From the NCBI GenBank assembly GCA_026120035.1, contig JALRME010000063.1, positions 40,050 through 104,049 on the forward strand: a stretch of 64,000 bases of DNA, in the 5' to 3' direction. Of the stretch, positions 11,305 to 22,615 are shown one piece after another (positions within the stretch are counted from its first letter, which is position 1; the number at the start of each line of letters is the position of its first letter). The notes under the pieces are model-generated. The model ran no database searches, was not told the origin of the DNA, and saw only the letters and a list, made by a program, of their open reading frames with translations. The position numbers and the translations under genes were made by a program. The stretch is from Coleophoma eucalyptorum (taxonomy: Eukaryota; Ascomycota; Leotiomycetes; Helotiales; Dermateaceae).

Positions 11305-11889
11305 TAGGCTGCGCACTGGGTACCCATAGGCTGGTTTTTCAATTTGTAAACCACCCACTGGTTTTCTACCCATATGGGCTGGTTTTTTGAAAAATCTGAA
11401 AAACCATCCACCGGTTAACCACTGGTTTAACCACTTGTTTTCACCAAATATAGGCTCTTAGCAAGTCAATTAAAAATCTAAAGATAAAATCTAAAGTTGA
11501 TAACTTATTCAAAGTCGAAATTCAAAGTCGGAACCCAAAGTCGAAATTCAAAGTCGATATCCAAAGTCGAAAAATCAAGAGTTAGATTCTATAGTCGAAA
11601 TAGAATGTTATATTCTAGAGTCAAAATTAAGCAGGGGAAACCCCCCTCTCTATTTAGGGACCTCTCCCCCTCTATAGTGTAAAATTACGTAATGGTTATA
11701 TGTGCTATTTAAGAAACCAGTGGGTTCTGCCTGAACCATTGGTTTAAGGCTTTGGAAAACCCCACTAATTTTTCGTCCCAATGGTTAACCAGTGGTCTGG
11801 TTACAGGGTTGGAAATATTGAAAAACCACCTACTGGTCTGATCTGTTTTTATGGGTGGTCTGGTTTTTCTGGTTTTGGTGCGCAGCCTA
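11305..11889. mobile_element. MITE-like element, TIR GGCTGCGCAC, TA flanks
   Basis: TAGGCTGCGCAC at 11305-11316 is perfectly inverted as GTGCGCAGCCTA at 11878-11889. Taking the outer TA as a target-site duplication gives a 10-bp TIR and an element of about 581 bp, which points to a Tc1/mariner-type MITE. Subterminal parts are also inverted and rich in ACCACTGGTT / AACCAGTGG motifs. There is no transposase. A hAT origin (TIR starting with TA, 8-bp duplication) is less likely because the 8-bp flanks do not match. Confidence 0.7.
11510..11574 (+). repeat. 13-bp tandem repeat CAAAGTCGAAATT inside the MITE
   Basis: Five imperfect units of 13 bp run head to tail in the centre of the MITE, followed by looser AGTCGAAAT remnants to about 11630. 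Confidence 0.75.
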
Positions 11890-11959
11890 CTTCAATTTCT
11901 CGATCACTTTCCCGACAGTCTCCACGGTTTCTGACGAGACTGTCTAAGCTATCCAAGCA

Positions 11960-12078
11960 ATGTTTATGCAGCCTGGCGCAGAGCCGAATCCTCTCAATAG
12001 CACAGGCCTGTGCCTGTTATCCCTCAACGGCGGCGGCGTGCGAGGGCTCTCTACACTCTACATATTGAAAATAATTAA
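11960..12078 (+). pseudogene. Patatin-like phospholipase, isolated 5' fragment
   Basis: A Met at 11960 opens a reading with LCLLSLNGGGVRGL and STLYILK, the oxyanion-loop motif of fungal patatin-like proteins (normally LSLDGGGVRGLS). The Asp is Asn here, a G-to-A change that fits RIP. A GTAAGA donor follows at about 12072, but no downstream patatin exon with the GTSTGG serine motif was found. This is a second PLP trace besides the intact gene at 31.5-34.7 kb, directly abutting the MITE. Confidence 0.65.
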
Positions 12079-12465
12079 GTAAGACTTAAGCTAGTAAATA
12101 ATATAAACATCCTAGTCTAGGTTTAGTAAGGATAAGGGAGAAATCCTACATATTAGAATAGTGGAATACCCCTGCTTACTAGAAACCTGCATATTTTCTA
12201 GATCCAGTGTAATCCCATAATAATCACAGCCGTAGAGCTAGGATAATTAATTTCATCGGTAGTCATATTTGAAGCAGTCAAGGAAAAGTATATCATCTAC
12301 TATAGGGTATAAGCGCGTGCAGAAAATAAACGTTCTAACTAAGCAGATGACTTTCCCGCTATGTCTCAACTTTGCTAGTACGCCCGTGATGAAATTGCTC
12401 GGTCTTGCTTTCGTTTGTCTGAGTCTCTTTATAACGGTGCCCAGTGTTAACAGAACTGCTTTTTA

Positions 12466-12958
12466 CTAGTCCGAGCCGAGGCTGCGTCGAAATTGAACCT
12501 GGTCCCGATTCCTACTGTCAGCTTGACTCTTAATATATGCCACATGCACCTCTCTAGAGTCCCGATTGATCAGCTTCCAATCCGGATCCATAAAGGTTGA
12601 TATTTTTCTATCGACTCTGGGCATCCGCTTCCATGTAAAGTTGACGCCTTCTGCAGCCCAATAATAATCGTCATACCTGACTCTTGTCATCGTCGAGGAG
12701 CCTTTCTTTATTTCGAGCTCGGTGTCACGAGAAAATTTGTGAGCTAAAACACGAACTATCGCTAAACTGCTCATCGCTTCCCCCCGTCATAGCTGCACGT
12801 GTGTGTCTCCCATGATTAGATAAACTTGGACCCTCGATCGCGAAGTCGTCCATCTTAGCCTCTAAAAAGGTGGTCTTAAAATCAGAACCAGAATCAGAAT
12901 CGGCATCAGAATCGGCATCAGAATGGAAACCGGAATCAGTATTAGAGTCAGGGCCCAT
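12466..12958 (-). pseudogene. Uncharacterised protein fragment with Ser-Asp repeat
   Basis: Two overlapping minus-strand frames look like parts of one gene. The upstream part (12725-12958) has an acidic DADSDADSDSGSD tract coded by a GGCATCAGAATC-type repeat at about 12884-12930. The downstream part (12466-12774) contains YYWAAEGVNFTWKR and a DSRNRDQVQFRRS-like ending. It recalls small fungal proteins with a LURP/tubby-like fold, but this assignment is weak. A frame change near 12750 suggests decay or a missed intron. Confidence 0.35.
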
Positions 12959-13255
12959 ATTTGGATCAGATTTCTGCTCTCTATTTGATACAAGACTTGG
13001 GCCCAGGTAGCTATTGAGAGCAAGCGTGAGATCATGGTTTCAGCAACGAGCTTTGTGGAGGCTTTGATGCTGCTTATACCATCGAGGAAGAAGGTTCACT
13101 ACAGGTATTGCAAGGATAATATTTAGTTACTAAAGATCTGGGTAAGAATTTGTGAAAGGAGACAGACCACATTCTGTTATGAGTTGGCTTATATGGAGGG
13201 GGCGATATCATAGAGTAACGAGATGGAAGAGGCATATTAACTGGTGGGGTTGGTC

Positions 13256-13455
13256 GTTATATGCAAAGTCAAAGATATATAAACCGCAGATGTGGATGAT
13301 GTGCAACAGGAATTATGTCGTTGTTATATATAAGGCTCTGTAAACCCCCAAGCCCCCCCACCCCACACTGTGCATTGCTTGGTTTGTCTCCTGCTCTAGG
13401 CTTGTTGCAGCAGGGAGCAAAATCCCATGTTTTCCCCGCAGTCACATGTAAGTAA
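13256..13455 (+). repeat. Dispersed repeat, copy A (also at 50895-51100)
   Basis: The block from about TATGCAAAGTCAAAGATATA to CCCCGCAGTCACATGTAA matches 50895-51100 in the same orientation, with many transitions and small gaps. Shared landmarks are CCGCAGATGTAGACGATGTG-like sequence, CTGCTCTAGGCTTGTTGCA and CCCCGCAGTCAC. No coding function was recognised. It is probably a decayed transposon family. Confidence 0.65.
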
Positions 13456-15480
13456 GTTTTAGCAAATAAGATGCACTCTGTACCGTTCTAACTGGTGGCT
13501 TTTTGGGACTATTAAGCAGAGAATTGCCTATGTTGCTGGAGTCGTTGAAATCCGATGGCGGCATGATCCTCAGGACAGAAAAGGAAATCTCCTACTCATT
13601 TAGCAACCTTCGATCATTATTTTCGAGGAGATCTTAATAGACGATAGGGGCAGAGACCTAAAGTTTAGTTTGGTAAGTATAACATAAGGAGGTTTATATG
13701 TCCGTAACGCCTCCAGGAAGTGATAGCTTCCACAAAGTTATTCTCTGCTGCTAATCGCTTCCTCTATATCATTCTTAAACGATGATAGTTTTCGTCCAAT
13801 TATTATTAGGTTAACCAATTATTCTTGTCTATAATCTCGCCCTCTGTGTCTTCTATTATAGTACTAAATGTTTAGATCATTCGGATGCCATATTAGGTAA
13901 ATATTATGTTTTCTTAGTGAAACAGTTACCTAATTTTGCTAGTACTGATCTCATCCTCCTTGTTATCCCAATCAATGCCTATCTTATCTACGATATCACA
14001 AATTCAATTATTATTTGGTCGGTATGTCGATTTTTCTACCTATTACTACAAAGAAACTAACAGTTTTAAAGGAAAATACTCCTTGTAGTTTGTGTGTGTA
14101 CTGGAACATCTTCGATCGTAGCTGCAGTTATGAGTTTCATAGAGTCCTTCATCTCTCAAGGTGACCCAAGCAACGGAATTTTGTGGGGAAATCGAGAACA
14201 AGTAAGCCTTATCTTTTTGTATATAAAATTCTGCTAATTCTCTATGAAAGTTTGTGTGGATTATCTTCTTGAATGCACCCGCAATTGCTTCTATCTTTAG
14301 AACTGAGTTTTGGTCAAATGTCTCTAGGAAAGAGATAAGTCAAAACTCGGTATTAAGAGGTTGAATCCTCAGAAAAAACAACCACCGAGTACATCAAAAA
14401 GCTCACAAGCAGGGTAAAATCCAGGTACCAACGGCCACATTGACCAAGCGAAGCTACAGGTGTCGGCTTAGAATTATCTTCAGCATGATTTCCTAGCCAG
14501 AAAAACACTCATACAGAAAAACATAACCACTTTCTACACCTCAATCGTTATAGCTTAGGTTATAATCAGTGATTTGTAAGTAATAGGTTCATGTGTATTG
14601 AAGAGAGTGTGAGGCAGAGAGCTATAAATACCTCTTTCGCTCGTAATGCTACACAGGACATGTGACTAGGTCTCATGATTGACATATAAGTGACATTTTG
14701 ACACTCATAGACTATAAAAGAATGGCGAAGTATGCCGTACTGTAGTAAAAACTTGGTAGCACCAGAGAAAAACTCAACCTCGGCAATACTCCCACTTTGG
14801 TTTCCCTCTCGCCAGCGGCCTCAAGCCCCCTCCAATTCGGTCGCTTCCGGCTACTGCTCCATTGCCCTTAAAACTTAGTAAAACAGCCTCGCGCAAAGGG
14901 AAGTATTTTCGGGCGCCTTTCCTGACACTAGCGTATGTGGTCCATAGGAATTGGTGAGTTACTCCGTTAACTTAACATCTAATCAGTAAATCAGCACACT
15001 TGGGGTTCACTACCGAAGCGCATTCCGTCATCGTAAGAAAATGTTGCAGTACTGACAATTGAGAATGATCTTTCTAGACTAGTTATCATTGCCGTGTTTG
15101 AGGAACTGAAGCGTACGGGACTAGTGGATTGAGACAATTCAAATTCTTTACACAGTTGAATGCTTTGATTATGGCAGGTGGAACTTTCAAGTTCGGTTCG
15201 GTGTTGTAGCTGACCATCTGCATTAGGTTACTCTGGAAGCTAAGATTTAAGAGAGGGTAAGTTTCAATAACTGCGGGACATGCTGAATGCTCAACATAGC
15301 GTATGCTAATCGGATTGAAAACGGTATGTTATCTTCTCGCCATGTCCAATTGCGGCAGCATTTCTGACCAAGTATAAGAAGTGTGGTATTAAGTGGAGAA
15401 TGATATTTCTAGAAATTTATTTGGCTTTGTTACCCTAGAATCTTCTGCTTGTCCTCCTATATAACCTCCTTTGCAAGTTT
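13456..15480. other. Two-kilobase stretch without recognisable genes
   Basis: AT-rich, with stops in all frames at short intervals. No tRNA, transposase or conserved motif was seen. It probably represents long-decayed sequence. Confidence 0.5.
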
Positions 15481-16190
15481 CTATTCGGAGACGAATCTGC
15501 GAACTTCTTACAGATTGATGGGCTCTCAGTCAATGTCGCTGTGGGGTGTGATGGTGAGTACTATTTAAGAGAACTCATACTCTGGCAGACATTGACACAT
15601 CTCCTATCTTGAATTGCAGCCTAGACTTCACTATATGTATTCCATTTTCTCTCCAGTTGTAAGTAAAGCACCAAATCTAGTGATGTTAATTTAGCGCTTA
15701 CAGCTTAAGTAGCTCAACTGCACCACTCCAGTGTAGCACATGGACATCATGGGTCACGTATGGAAGCAAGTTTGGTCTAAACGTGTTCTGTGATATTCTT
15801 GGTATGAGGGGCACAAAGTCATCTGCAGATATACAGACATCTAATAGGATGCAGCCTTTGGTCTTCCATTTTCATTCCTAGGAAAAATGAAGATTAGTAA
15901 AAGGAGTCGTTATGGATTAATCGGGACTTTTACTCTAGGAATTTTTACCATACTAGTTGGAATAACGCGACTTATCGTGGGAATATACGTAACAAGCTTT
16001 CCTTACACAGGTATTTTCCTTCGACCCGTTTCTGCTTGACTGACATAAATTCTTAACTAGAAGGAATATCAATCTTCTGCTCGGCAGAAATGTGTTCTGC
16101 ATTTATTGTTATCACGTTGCCTATCCTGCGACACTTGTTAAGAGATTCCAAGGTCGAAACTTCAATAACTAGCGAGATGAATGCACCCAA
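15480..16190 (+). pseudogene. Fungal seven-helix (PTH11/rhodopsin-like) membrane protein relic
   Basis: Short readings in changing frames resemble the last helices of SAT4/PTH11-like fungal membrane proteins: W-T-S-W-V-T-Y-G-S near 15750, a helix reading YGLIGTFTLGIFTILVGI at about 15910, and a later hydrophobic stretch ending in LPILRHLLRDSK near 16110-16150. The frames are broken by stops, and some breaks could be introns. Family call is tentative. Confidence 0.35.
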
Positions 16191-16220
16191 ATCCATTGAG
16201 ATCTCTATAGATTAGGAATT

Positions 16221-16851
16221 TTGGTACTAAGTAGCTTTCTTAATTCCATACTTCTTCAAAGTTGTCTCGTCTGCAGCCCACTCACCATTTTGATAAACGA
16301 ATATGCAAACAATATTCGTGAGGCGACAGACGATAACCCAAAGATCCGTTGGCAGAATATGTTTACTTGGGAATTAACTCGTCATTCGATTACTGAAGAG
16401 CTAGTAGCTTACCCCGCCTTTGCAAAGTATCTCGGTGCCAAAGGTCAGGAAATATGTACCAACCTGTGACCTCGATATTTTTCTCTGTGAAAATTCATGA
16501 TCGCAGGTCAAGGAAGCATTATACAAGTTCCAGAAATTGACGCCATCCAGCCCTGACTTTATACCGACCCTTGAGGCACTTATGAAGGATCTGGCTCAGC
16601 ATATTAAAGAGGGGGAGAATAGCGATCTTCCAGCACTCGAAACTGCCATCTCAACCACGGAGAGCAAGAGGTTAGCTAAATCCTTTGGACTTACAAAAGC
16701 CTTCGTTCCGAGTCGCAGTCATCCTAGTGTTCCAAACAAGCCACCATTTGAGACCGTCGTAGGAATTTTAACAGAACCAATTGATCACTTTGGGAATATA
16801 TTCAGGAAATTTCCGAGTGAGACCATAAGTCCCAACTCGAATGCCAAATAA
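16221..16851 (+). pseudogene. Hemerythrin (HHE) domain protein relic
   Basis: Fungal HHE-domain proteins bind a di-iron centre through His and Glu residues. The first block (16269-16460) reads ATDDNPKIRWQ, then ELTRHSITEELVAYPAF, a helix with the expected H and E ligands. The second block (16507-16851) continues with FQKLTP, DLAQHIKEGE, SRSHPSVPNKPPFETVVG and FRKFPSE, typical of this family. The segment that should join them (DR.EHQ) is missing, and no acceptor/donor pair restores both frame and residues. The 5' part is also divergent. I therefore call it a pseudogene, though a mis-modelled intron near 16440-16506 is possible. Confidence 0.7.
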
Positions 16852-18102
16852 ATGTACTCTTTTTGAGGTCCAACAAAGACAACTGGATGGGAGGCTCCTG
16901 GGTGCGTCAACGTTAGGAGAATTGACAGAATTGTAATTTTGCGAGTTCATAGATGCTTGTACTCACTCTTCATATATCCAGCCGGTTTCTGATATGCATC
17001 GAAAATATATGTCGTCATTTACTTCTGATTGGGTCGCCATTGGAGGTCCTTTTGGCTTCAGTGAGCTTAGTATGGGTAGCCGTGGTCTTAGTGAGCCTCG
17101 GGTAGAGGAATGTGGAGCACAAAGCTTTTTGCAGATTCGTAATTTGTTGAGCGAGAACTGACAGCCAAGTGATAAATAGAGGTGGGGATTACGACAGCTT
17201 CGCCGCTTTGTGTTGAATTTAGGTGTTTGAGGCATGATAAGGACTAGCTGTGAAAGGCGCATGTAAGCTTGGTAAATGAGTCATTATGGCCACTTGTGCC
17301 AGTCAAGCGTGCATTAGCAACAGCAATAACTTATTGCGTTCTTTGTATTCTTTGCCCTATTGTCTCATCGAGGTCGTTATTGTACTGCGATTTGTCGGAT
17401 AATCTTATATGCACCTTGACGTCTTCAGGAACCTCAACCGTTAACCGACCGAGCTAGCCATAATCTGTAGAATGGCATTGGCTCCGAGGTGGTCTTAGGT
17501 GGGGCTTACACGTCATATATAGTTCCGACCTCAAAACTACAATATCCTGTTGTGTGCTTGACGGACGTTGCTCCGGTCCTGTCGATCGTATTTAAAACTC
17601 TCCCATTTCTAATTATTGCCTAGTTCTTAATTCCTCCTCCGACACAACGTAGCACCAGACCACCCATCACTATACGCACGGCATACAACGCGACAACTAC
17701 CAAAGCTATTAAACATGGCCTATCACTACTATTGAGCAAAACTCCGTGGTATTGCCAATTATCATTACCTAGACCTCTTCTCTCTATCACTACCTTTCCT
17801 TGGATCGGAAAACCTACCTTTGTTCACAGACAAAAAATATATGCCGAGTATGTCAGAGCTACGCTCGTTCTTCTATAGATACTTATAATGATTACTAGTA
17901 CACGCGAAGTATTTGGGCTCTGGACGAAGAATTACATCTCATCTTGCTAACGAGTAATGATTGGCTACTAAAATCTTGTGCACGACCGGACACATTTACA
18001 TTACATATCCTTGCCGCTCACCTGGCTTCTTTTGCCAGCAAACAAGAACCGAAACTTGCTAGCCAACTTCCGGACACGAGCGATAATTATACCTCTTCCA
18101 TA
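16852..18102. other. Intergenic stretch upstream of the bZIP gene
   Basis: Contains a 99-codon minus-strand frame (16963-17262) and a 62-codon plus frame (17269-17457), neither of recognised family. The last 500 bp form the probable promoter and 5' leader of the bZIP gene; no specific site was identified. Confidence 0.4.
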
Positions 18103-18804
18103 ATGGATATATTCCAGGAAAGAGATTTTCAGGATACTATCGACCCAGCTTTCATATTTAACCCAACTTTTGGTAGCAACCAGGAGATGAATGCTAAGGA
18201 TGTCGAGAACTGGCAGCACGTAATCAACGATAGCTTGTCCTGTTTCCTATATCCTAGAGAGCTTCAACCAAGTGGCTTCACGCCTGATTTGACTAATTGT
18301 GGCTTAAGTGCACTGGACCAGCACTGTCAACAATTAGTAGACAAAAGCTTGTACTTCTCACGACTCCCTAGTGCAGCTGAACGTGCTAGTGAGAATGACA
18401 TCAAATCCCAAGAAGATCCTGACCCTGCCGGCAATGAGTTGGAGAAAATGTGGAAGCAGCCAAGCCCATCCCCAACCAAAAAAGACGCGAATGCCAACAT
18501 CGAAGCTTGGAACCCACTAGCGGCGAAGAAGCGACGAAGCCGAAAGCCTAAGAAACAGCTTTCAGAAAATGAAGCTAGAGCCAGGCATGAAAGATTCCTT
18601 GAGCGAAACAAAGCTGCAGCTAGTAAATGTAGAGCTAAAAAAAAGGAATCTACTAGAATTTTGGAGGATCGTCTTCGAGGATACCAGGTTGAGAGGAAAC
18701 AAATGGAGTATGATATTACAGAACTGATAGGAGAAATTAACAAATACAAAGGGCTATTGATAGGTCATGCTAGCTGCCAAACCAAGCTATCAGCATCTGG
18801 CTAG
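18103..18804 (+). CDS. bZIP transcription factor, ATF/CREB-like
   Basis: A single-exon reading of 233 codons from the Met at 18103 (MDIFQERDFQ). The frame is open from 17944, but this downstream Met starts a sequence typical of fungal bZIP factors. The basic region carries the signature N-x-A-A-x3-C-R as NKAAASKCR (about 18607-18633), preceded by a Lys/Arg-rich stretch (KKRRSRKPKKQ) that could serve nuclear import. A zipper-like helix follows with Leu, Tyr, Met and Ile heptads and ends near HASCQTK. It probably acts in the nucleus as a dimer on CRE-type sites. No stop interrupts it, so it appears intact amid decayed neighbours. Confidence 0.85.
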   Translation: MDIFQERDFQDTIDPAFIFNPTFGSNQEMNAKDVENWQHVINDSLSCFLYPRELQPSGFTPDLTNCGLSALDQHCQQLVDKSLYFSRLPSAAERASENDIKSQEDPDPAGNELEKMWKQPSPSPTKKDANANIEAWNPLAAKKRRSRKPKKQLSENEARARHERFLERNKAAASKCRAKKKESTRILEDRLRGYQVERKQMEYDITELIGEINKYKGLLIGHASCQTKLSASG

Positions 18805-20358
18805 TAGGCACGGCAAATACCATCGCGGGTCAAGGCAAACAACAATGCTAGCTAGGCTACTAGGACGAAATCATCACCTACCAATACATCCCAGCCACTC
18901 TCAAAGGACGGTCTAAGCTCAAGAAGCAATTCACATGCTAGGAGTCGAAGCGATGATGTAGATATCACACCTTCGTCTCAGAAGTCGGCTGACGGTGCAT
19001 CTTGTGTCGCTATACTGTACGAGCAACAAGCAGACAATTACGCCCATAGATATGATACAACATTATTACCCAGTCACCGAAAATCTCAGCCGAATTTCTG
19101 AGGATAGGATACGCTGTGGGTTTTGAAGACTAAGACTACTCCTTTGATCTGCTGGCGTAAGTAACAAGGTGTTACATAGGGGGACAATTATCATGAATGT
19201 AAGCCTGTCATTTAGTTATTGTTGCCCAAATAGCACAACATGGCGAAAGTGAATATAGGAATTCAGCTTCATCAAAGTCATACACGTCATTTCATTCTCT
19301 AAAATAGCATACTTTGTAACCAGTTGTATAGTGTTATTGAAAATACAGATCATATCTTTAGGAGACATTTGGCAAGCTAGGACAATCTTTTTGAAAAGTG
19401 GAGGATCTGCTATGTCCTTCAACTTATACACGATTTTGTCAATCTATAGGAAGACAGGAGAACTATAGCGAAAAGCATGAACACTTGGATGATTGTGTAC
19501 CTCCGGATTATTTGCTGGTACTGTGGACATACCTGAAGATGACCTTGGCTACTAGATTGGCAAACATTTCGGATGGTTCTGTGACATCCCTCTTCTTCCC
19601 CTCGACAGTCTATCTTTTACTCCCCACCTCAACTGCATATTATTTAGTGGATCAGTAGATTAATTGCTGGTTGATCTAAATACCTCGTATTTCAACTGTT
19701 ATAGACAGTTCAAAATGGTAAGGTAAAATGTAGATGAATCTTCTAAGTGAGTGTGATGGAGGTCTTATAAATACTCCTATTGAGTATTGATTCGACCTCC
19801 GTTGTAATACTATCATGATCTTTGCATCCGAGTACACACAGGCACATGCATGTGGTGTAAAGATATCCCAAATGTATGCATATGTAGGTGGTATAGCGAT
19901 ATACCACCACATGCATGTGGTATGACGGTGTTACCTCACGTGCAGTTGTGTAATGATGTTCCAAACGCGTGCAGGTGATATAAAGATGTTCCAACATTAA
20001 TCTTTACACAGTTTCATATGGTATTAACAGGGTCAGGTGCACCGACATAAAAGCTACGATAACTAACCATACATCTATTAACTGGTTTACTTATTGCTAA
20101 GTGGCTTGCTCATTAGACGTCTAGGTAAGTAGTTATCGATAACAATATTTGATTGGACGACTTGTAAGTGAGTTTTTGCTAAGCCGTATTCTATACTTTG
20201 ACATATAAATTTAGCAATACATTGGAAGAAGGACAATTTAGTTAGTAGATTCGTAGGTGTACGAGTATAGGTGGGTATTCTGCCGATCGATAGGCAAAAT
20301 TGAGAGGATTCAGTCTTAATAAGGTTACTCGTAGTTACACCGCCATTTCGATCTTATA
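18805..20358. other. Intergenic stretch with decayed minisatellite
   Basis: No gene recognised. At about 19845-19996 a degenerate tandem repeat of roughly 30-35 bp built on CATGCATGTGGTRTAAAGAT is seen, four to five units. It opens artefact frames on the minus strand rich in Tyr, Thr and His. Confidence 0.5.
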
Positions 20359-20424
20359 TTGTACTGTACCATTCGCTTTCTACGTAAAATAACTCCTGCG
20401 ATACTATCTCAGCCTCCGTACAAA

Positions 20425-21264
20425 ATGAATGACAGCTCCCAGTCCCACTTCGTCGAAGGTGCTAAGAACGATTTGATGATTCTTTCTACGAGCACGGAAG
20501 CACTAGTAGCAGCTATTGTCGCAGCTCACGACCAGAAATCACATATTAGCCGAATTGAAGCTACCGCTTGCGGTGTTGCATTTCTAGCAGGCGACAAGAC
20601 GGTCCTTGGTCTAATGATCGAAGCTATGTCCGACCTACAGGAGCTAGACTTCAGTGGAGATCTCGTTACACCAGCCGCGTTCGAAATAAGAGGTACAAGG
20701 CTTGTTCCCTTAACAACCGACCATCGTCAAATAGCACTGAAACGATCAATTTTTGAAGGACTCTTTGGCCGCGTTCTGTCCTCTGCTCATAAGCTTAAGT
20801 CTCTAAGGATCGATCTTAATTGCCATGAACTGTCGAGCCCGAGTGTAGAAGTTAGCGATATCAACAATATCTTGGGCGAAAATACGTGGCAACATCTGCA
20901 CACACTAGATCTACGAGGTCTTTGGACCTCTGAGTTGCAGCTGTTGAATTTGATAGCTCGGCATCGTCAAACTCTTCACCAACTTTCGATGGCCGATATC
21001 GTCTTAAAGTCAGGCAGCTGGAACTCGTTCTTTCGACAATTGGGAATGCTTTTTCTCGGTACCCATCTTAGCCTTGGCAGAATCCAACTGTCTGGGTCCT
21101 TATATGCAAGATCTGAAACAGGTGAAGGTTTATGTTGGAATTTAGAGCATTGTACAAGACGGGGGCAAGGGTCAGGATCTGTATGGCTACACAGTCTCTT
21201 CATTGATTCAGAACCTGTTTCCGAGCTTGAGAGCCAACTTGGAATACTTCGTATTAGTACTTGA
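20425..21264 (+). CDS. LRR/F-box-like fungal protein
   Basis: A 279-residue reading from the Met at 20425 (context AAAATG; an upstream in-frame Met at 20359 is also possible). It ends at the TGA at 21262-21264. The C-terminal half has leucine-rich spacing (LHTLDLRGLWTSELQLL and LHQLSMADI) typical of the repeat region of fungal F-box proteins. No clear F-box is seen at the N-terminus, which instead carries a short AIVAAHDQKSHIS segment followed by LQELDFSGDL. The function is unknown; F-box relatives select substrates for SCF ubiquitin ligase. The frame is uninterrupted. Confidence 0.6.
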   Translation: MNDSSQSHFVEGAKNDLMILSTSTEALVAAIVAAHDQKSHISRIEATACGVAFLAGDKTVLGLMIEAMSDLQELDFSGDLVTPAAFEIRGTRLVPLTTDHRQIALKRSIFEGLFGRVLSSAHKLKSLRIDLNCHELSSPSVEVSDINNILGENTWQHLHTLDLRGLWTSELQLLNLIARHRQTLHQLSMADIVLKSGSWNSFFRQLGMLFLGTHLSLGRIQLSGSLYARSETGEGLCWNLEHCTRRGQGSGSVWLHSLFIDSEPVSELESQLGILRIST

Positions 21265-21735
21265 ACACAAAAAATCAATGAATGCGATCAAACATGAGTA
21301 TTGGAAGGTAGTATTAAAAAAGTGGTACATATTATCATATAAAATAGATCAATATGTAGTAGCTATGGGGTCTATAAAGTTCTCGTGAGAAGTCCGACGC
21401 TAATGCCTCTAACATTTCTCTATTCTTGCAACTTGGAATATGTCTTGGAGTCCTTCTGGTAAAACAGATTCAGAGAACACTCTGCCCCTAAGCCTATTAG
21501 ATAGGTTCTCTGGCACAATGCTTCCAACTTTGTTACATCTTCACCCGGAGCTAACGGGTAACAATTCTGAGTGTCCTTCGAACATGTTACGAGCTGGAGC
21601 ATCCTAATCGCGGGTTTAATCTTCTCTTTCAACCTGTTGTTTTGGTAAGTCTGACCTAGAGAGCATGTTTCGTACCTGAATAAAGAAAATTTAAAGAAGC
21701 TTGTGTACTTCTAGCTATGACACATTCAAACAAGG

Positions 21736-21815
21736 CCAATCAAATAGCGTTCGAGCTGCTGCTAAATTGTACGATATACTACGCTTAACACTCTATGGCC
21801 GAATCATCGAAATGA
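21736..21815 (+). mobile_element. Pogo/Fot1-type transposase relic (psq helix-turn-helix)
   Basis: One frame reads SVRAAAKLYDI then LTLYGRI, the helix-turn-helix of pogo/Fot1 transposases (usually SIRAAAKLYNVPRSTL). No DDE domain remains nearby. The fragment lies just left of the inverted-repeat structure at 21883-22478. Confidence 0.6.
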
Positions 21816-21882
21816 CTTTCTCGACGCGACTTTATCCCTAACTATGAAAAGCACGGCTCATCTCTTGGCATGTAGGTAATCG

Positions 21883-22478
21883 AGGAGCCGGACAACCATC
21901 TGCTCGATCATGTATCGGGGAGTAGGACAACCATCCGCGCGATCATCCTGCAGCCATCTGCTCGGGCTTTACATCCCTCGAGGATCTTTCGACCTCTCGT
22001 AGATTCGCGCTCTCCGTGAGCCGCGTTCTGTGGTACAATAGTTTGATGGTTTCACCAGCGATACTGCTCAGCTCGAAGTCGTTTCGTGCCCTTCTTTTTT
22101 CGTTAACTCCAGAACAGGACCTCGTGTATCCTCTTCGCGCGATAGTGACCGAAAAAGCCATATTCATTGTCATCACGTTTGTCGCCAATCAAAATGTATC
22201 GTCCTCAAAGCATGGATCGCGACCGTAGTACGCATCACTCGCCCTCGGTGTTATTTCTTGGACGTCAGTAGCAATTCTGATAAGATGGTTACGTTGGTCA
22301 TTAGGTGTATGACGACCTGGACCCATGCCACCTAACTCTTGTTCCAAGTTACGATCCTAGCCCTTGGCACCGCGTCGAGCACTCCGAGCACAGTCACTTA
22401 AGCATCATAACGGGCAATCGAGGGGAGGGCTGTCCTAATCCCTGATCAGTGGTGATCAAGCGAATGGCTGTCCTGCTC
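21883..22478. mobile_element. Inverted-repeat element carrying a captured dynamin fragment
   Basis: Left end: GAGCCGGACAACCATCTGCT at 21885-21904, with a second tandem unit at 21911-21947. Right end: GATCAAGCGAATGGCTGTCC (about 22454-22473), inverted, with a second unit at about 22417-22452. Between them, 22105-22365 is almost identical to 24215-24476 of the dynamin pseudogene (minus strand), including the MTMNMAFS and DGMGPGR coding regions. The repeat unit also occurs alone at 39158-39210. The structure resembles a nonautonomous DNA element that captured a gene fragment. Confidence 0.6.
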
Positions 22479-22615
22479 AACAAAATGCGGAAAGAAAGGA
22501 GAGAGGGGTACCACAACCAAGCAATAGACCACTTGTCAGCTTTGAATCATTGATCAAAGCCAAACTTGAGAATCCTAAGATAGAAGACGCAAGAAGTCCA
22601 CGAAAGTTGTATATC

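Noticed and set aside
11305..11889. hAT element with 8-bp target duplication
   Set aside because: The 8-bp flanks differ on the two sides; TA flanks fit better.
18327..18749. 140-codon minus-strand frame opposite the bZIP gene
   Set aside because: Antisense shadow of an intact coding exon.
19676..19997. Minus frames rich in Tyr, His and Thr
   Set aside because: Generated by a decayed tandem repeat; no family resemblance.
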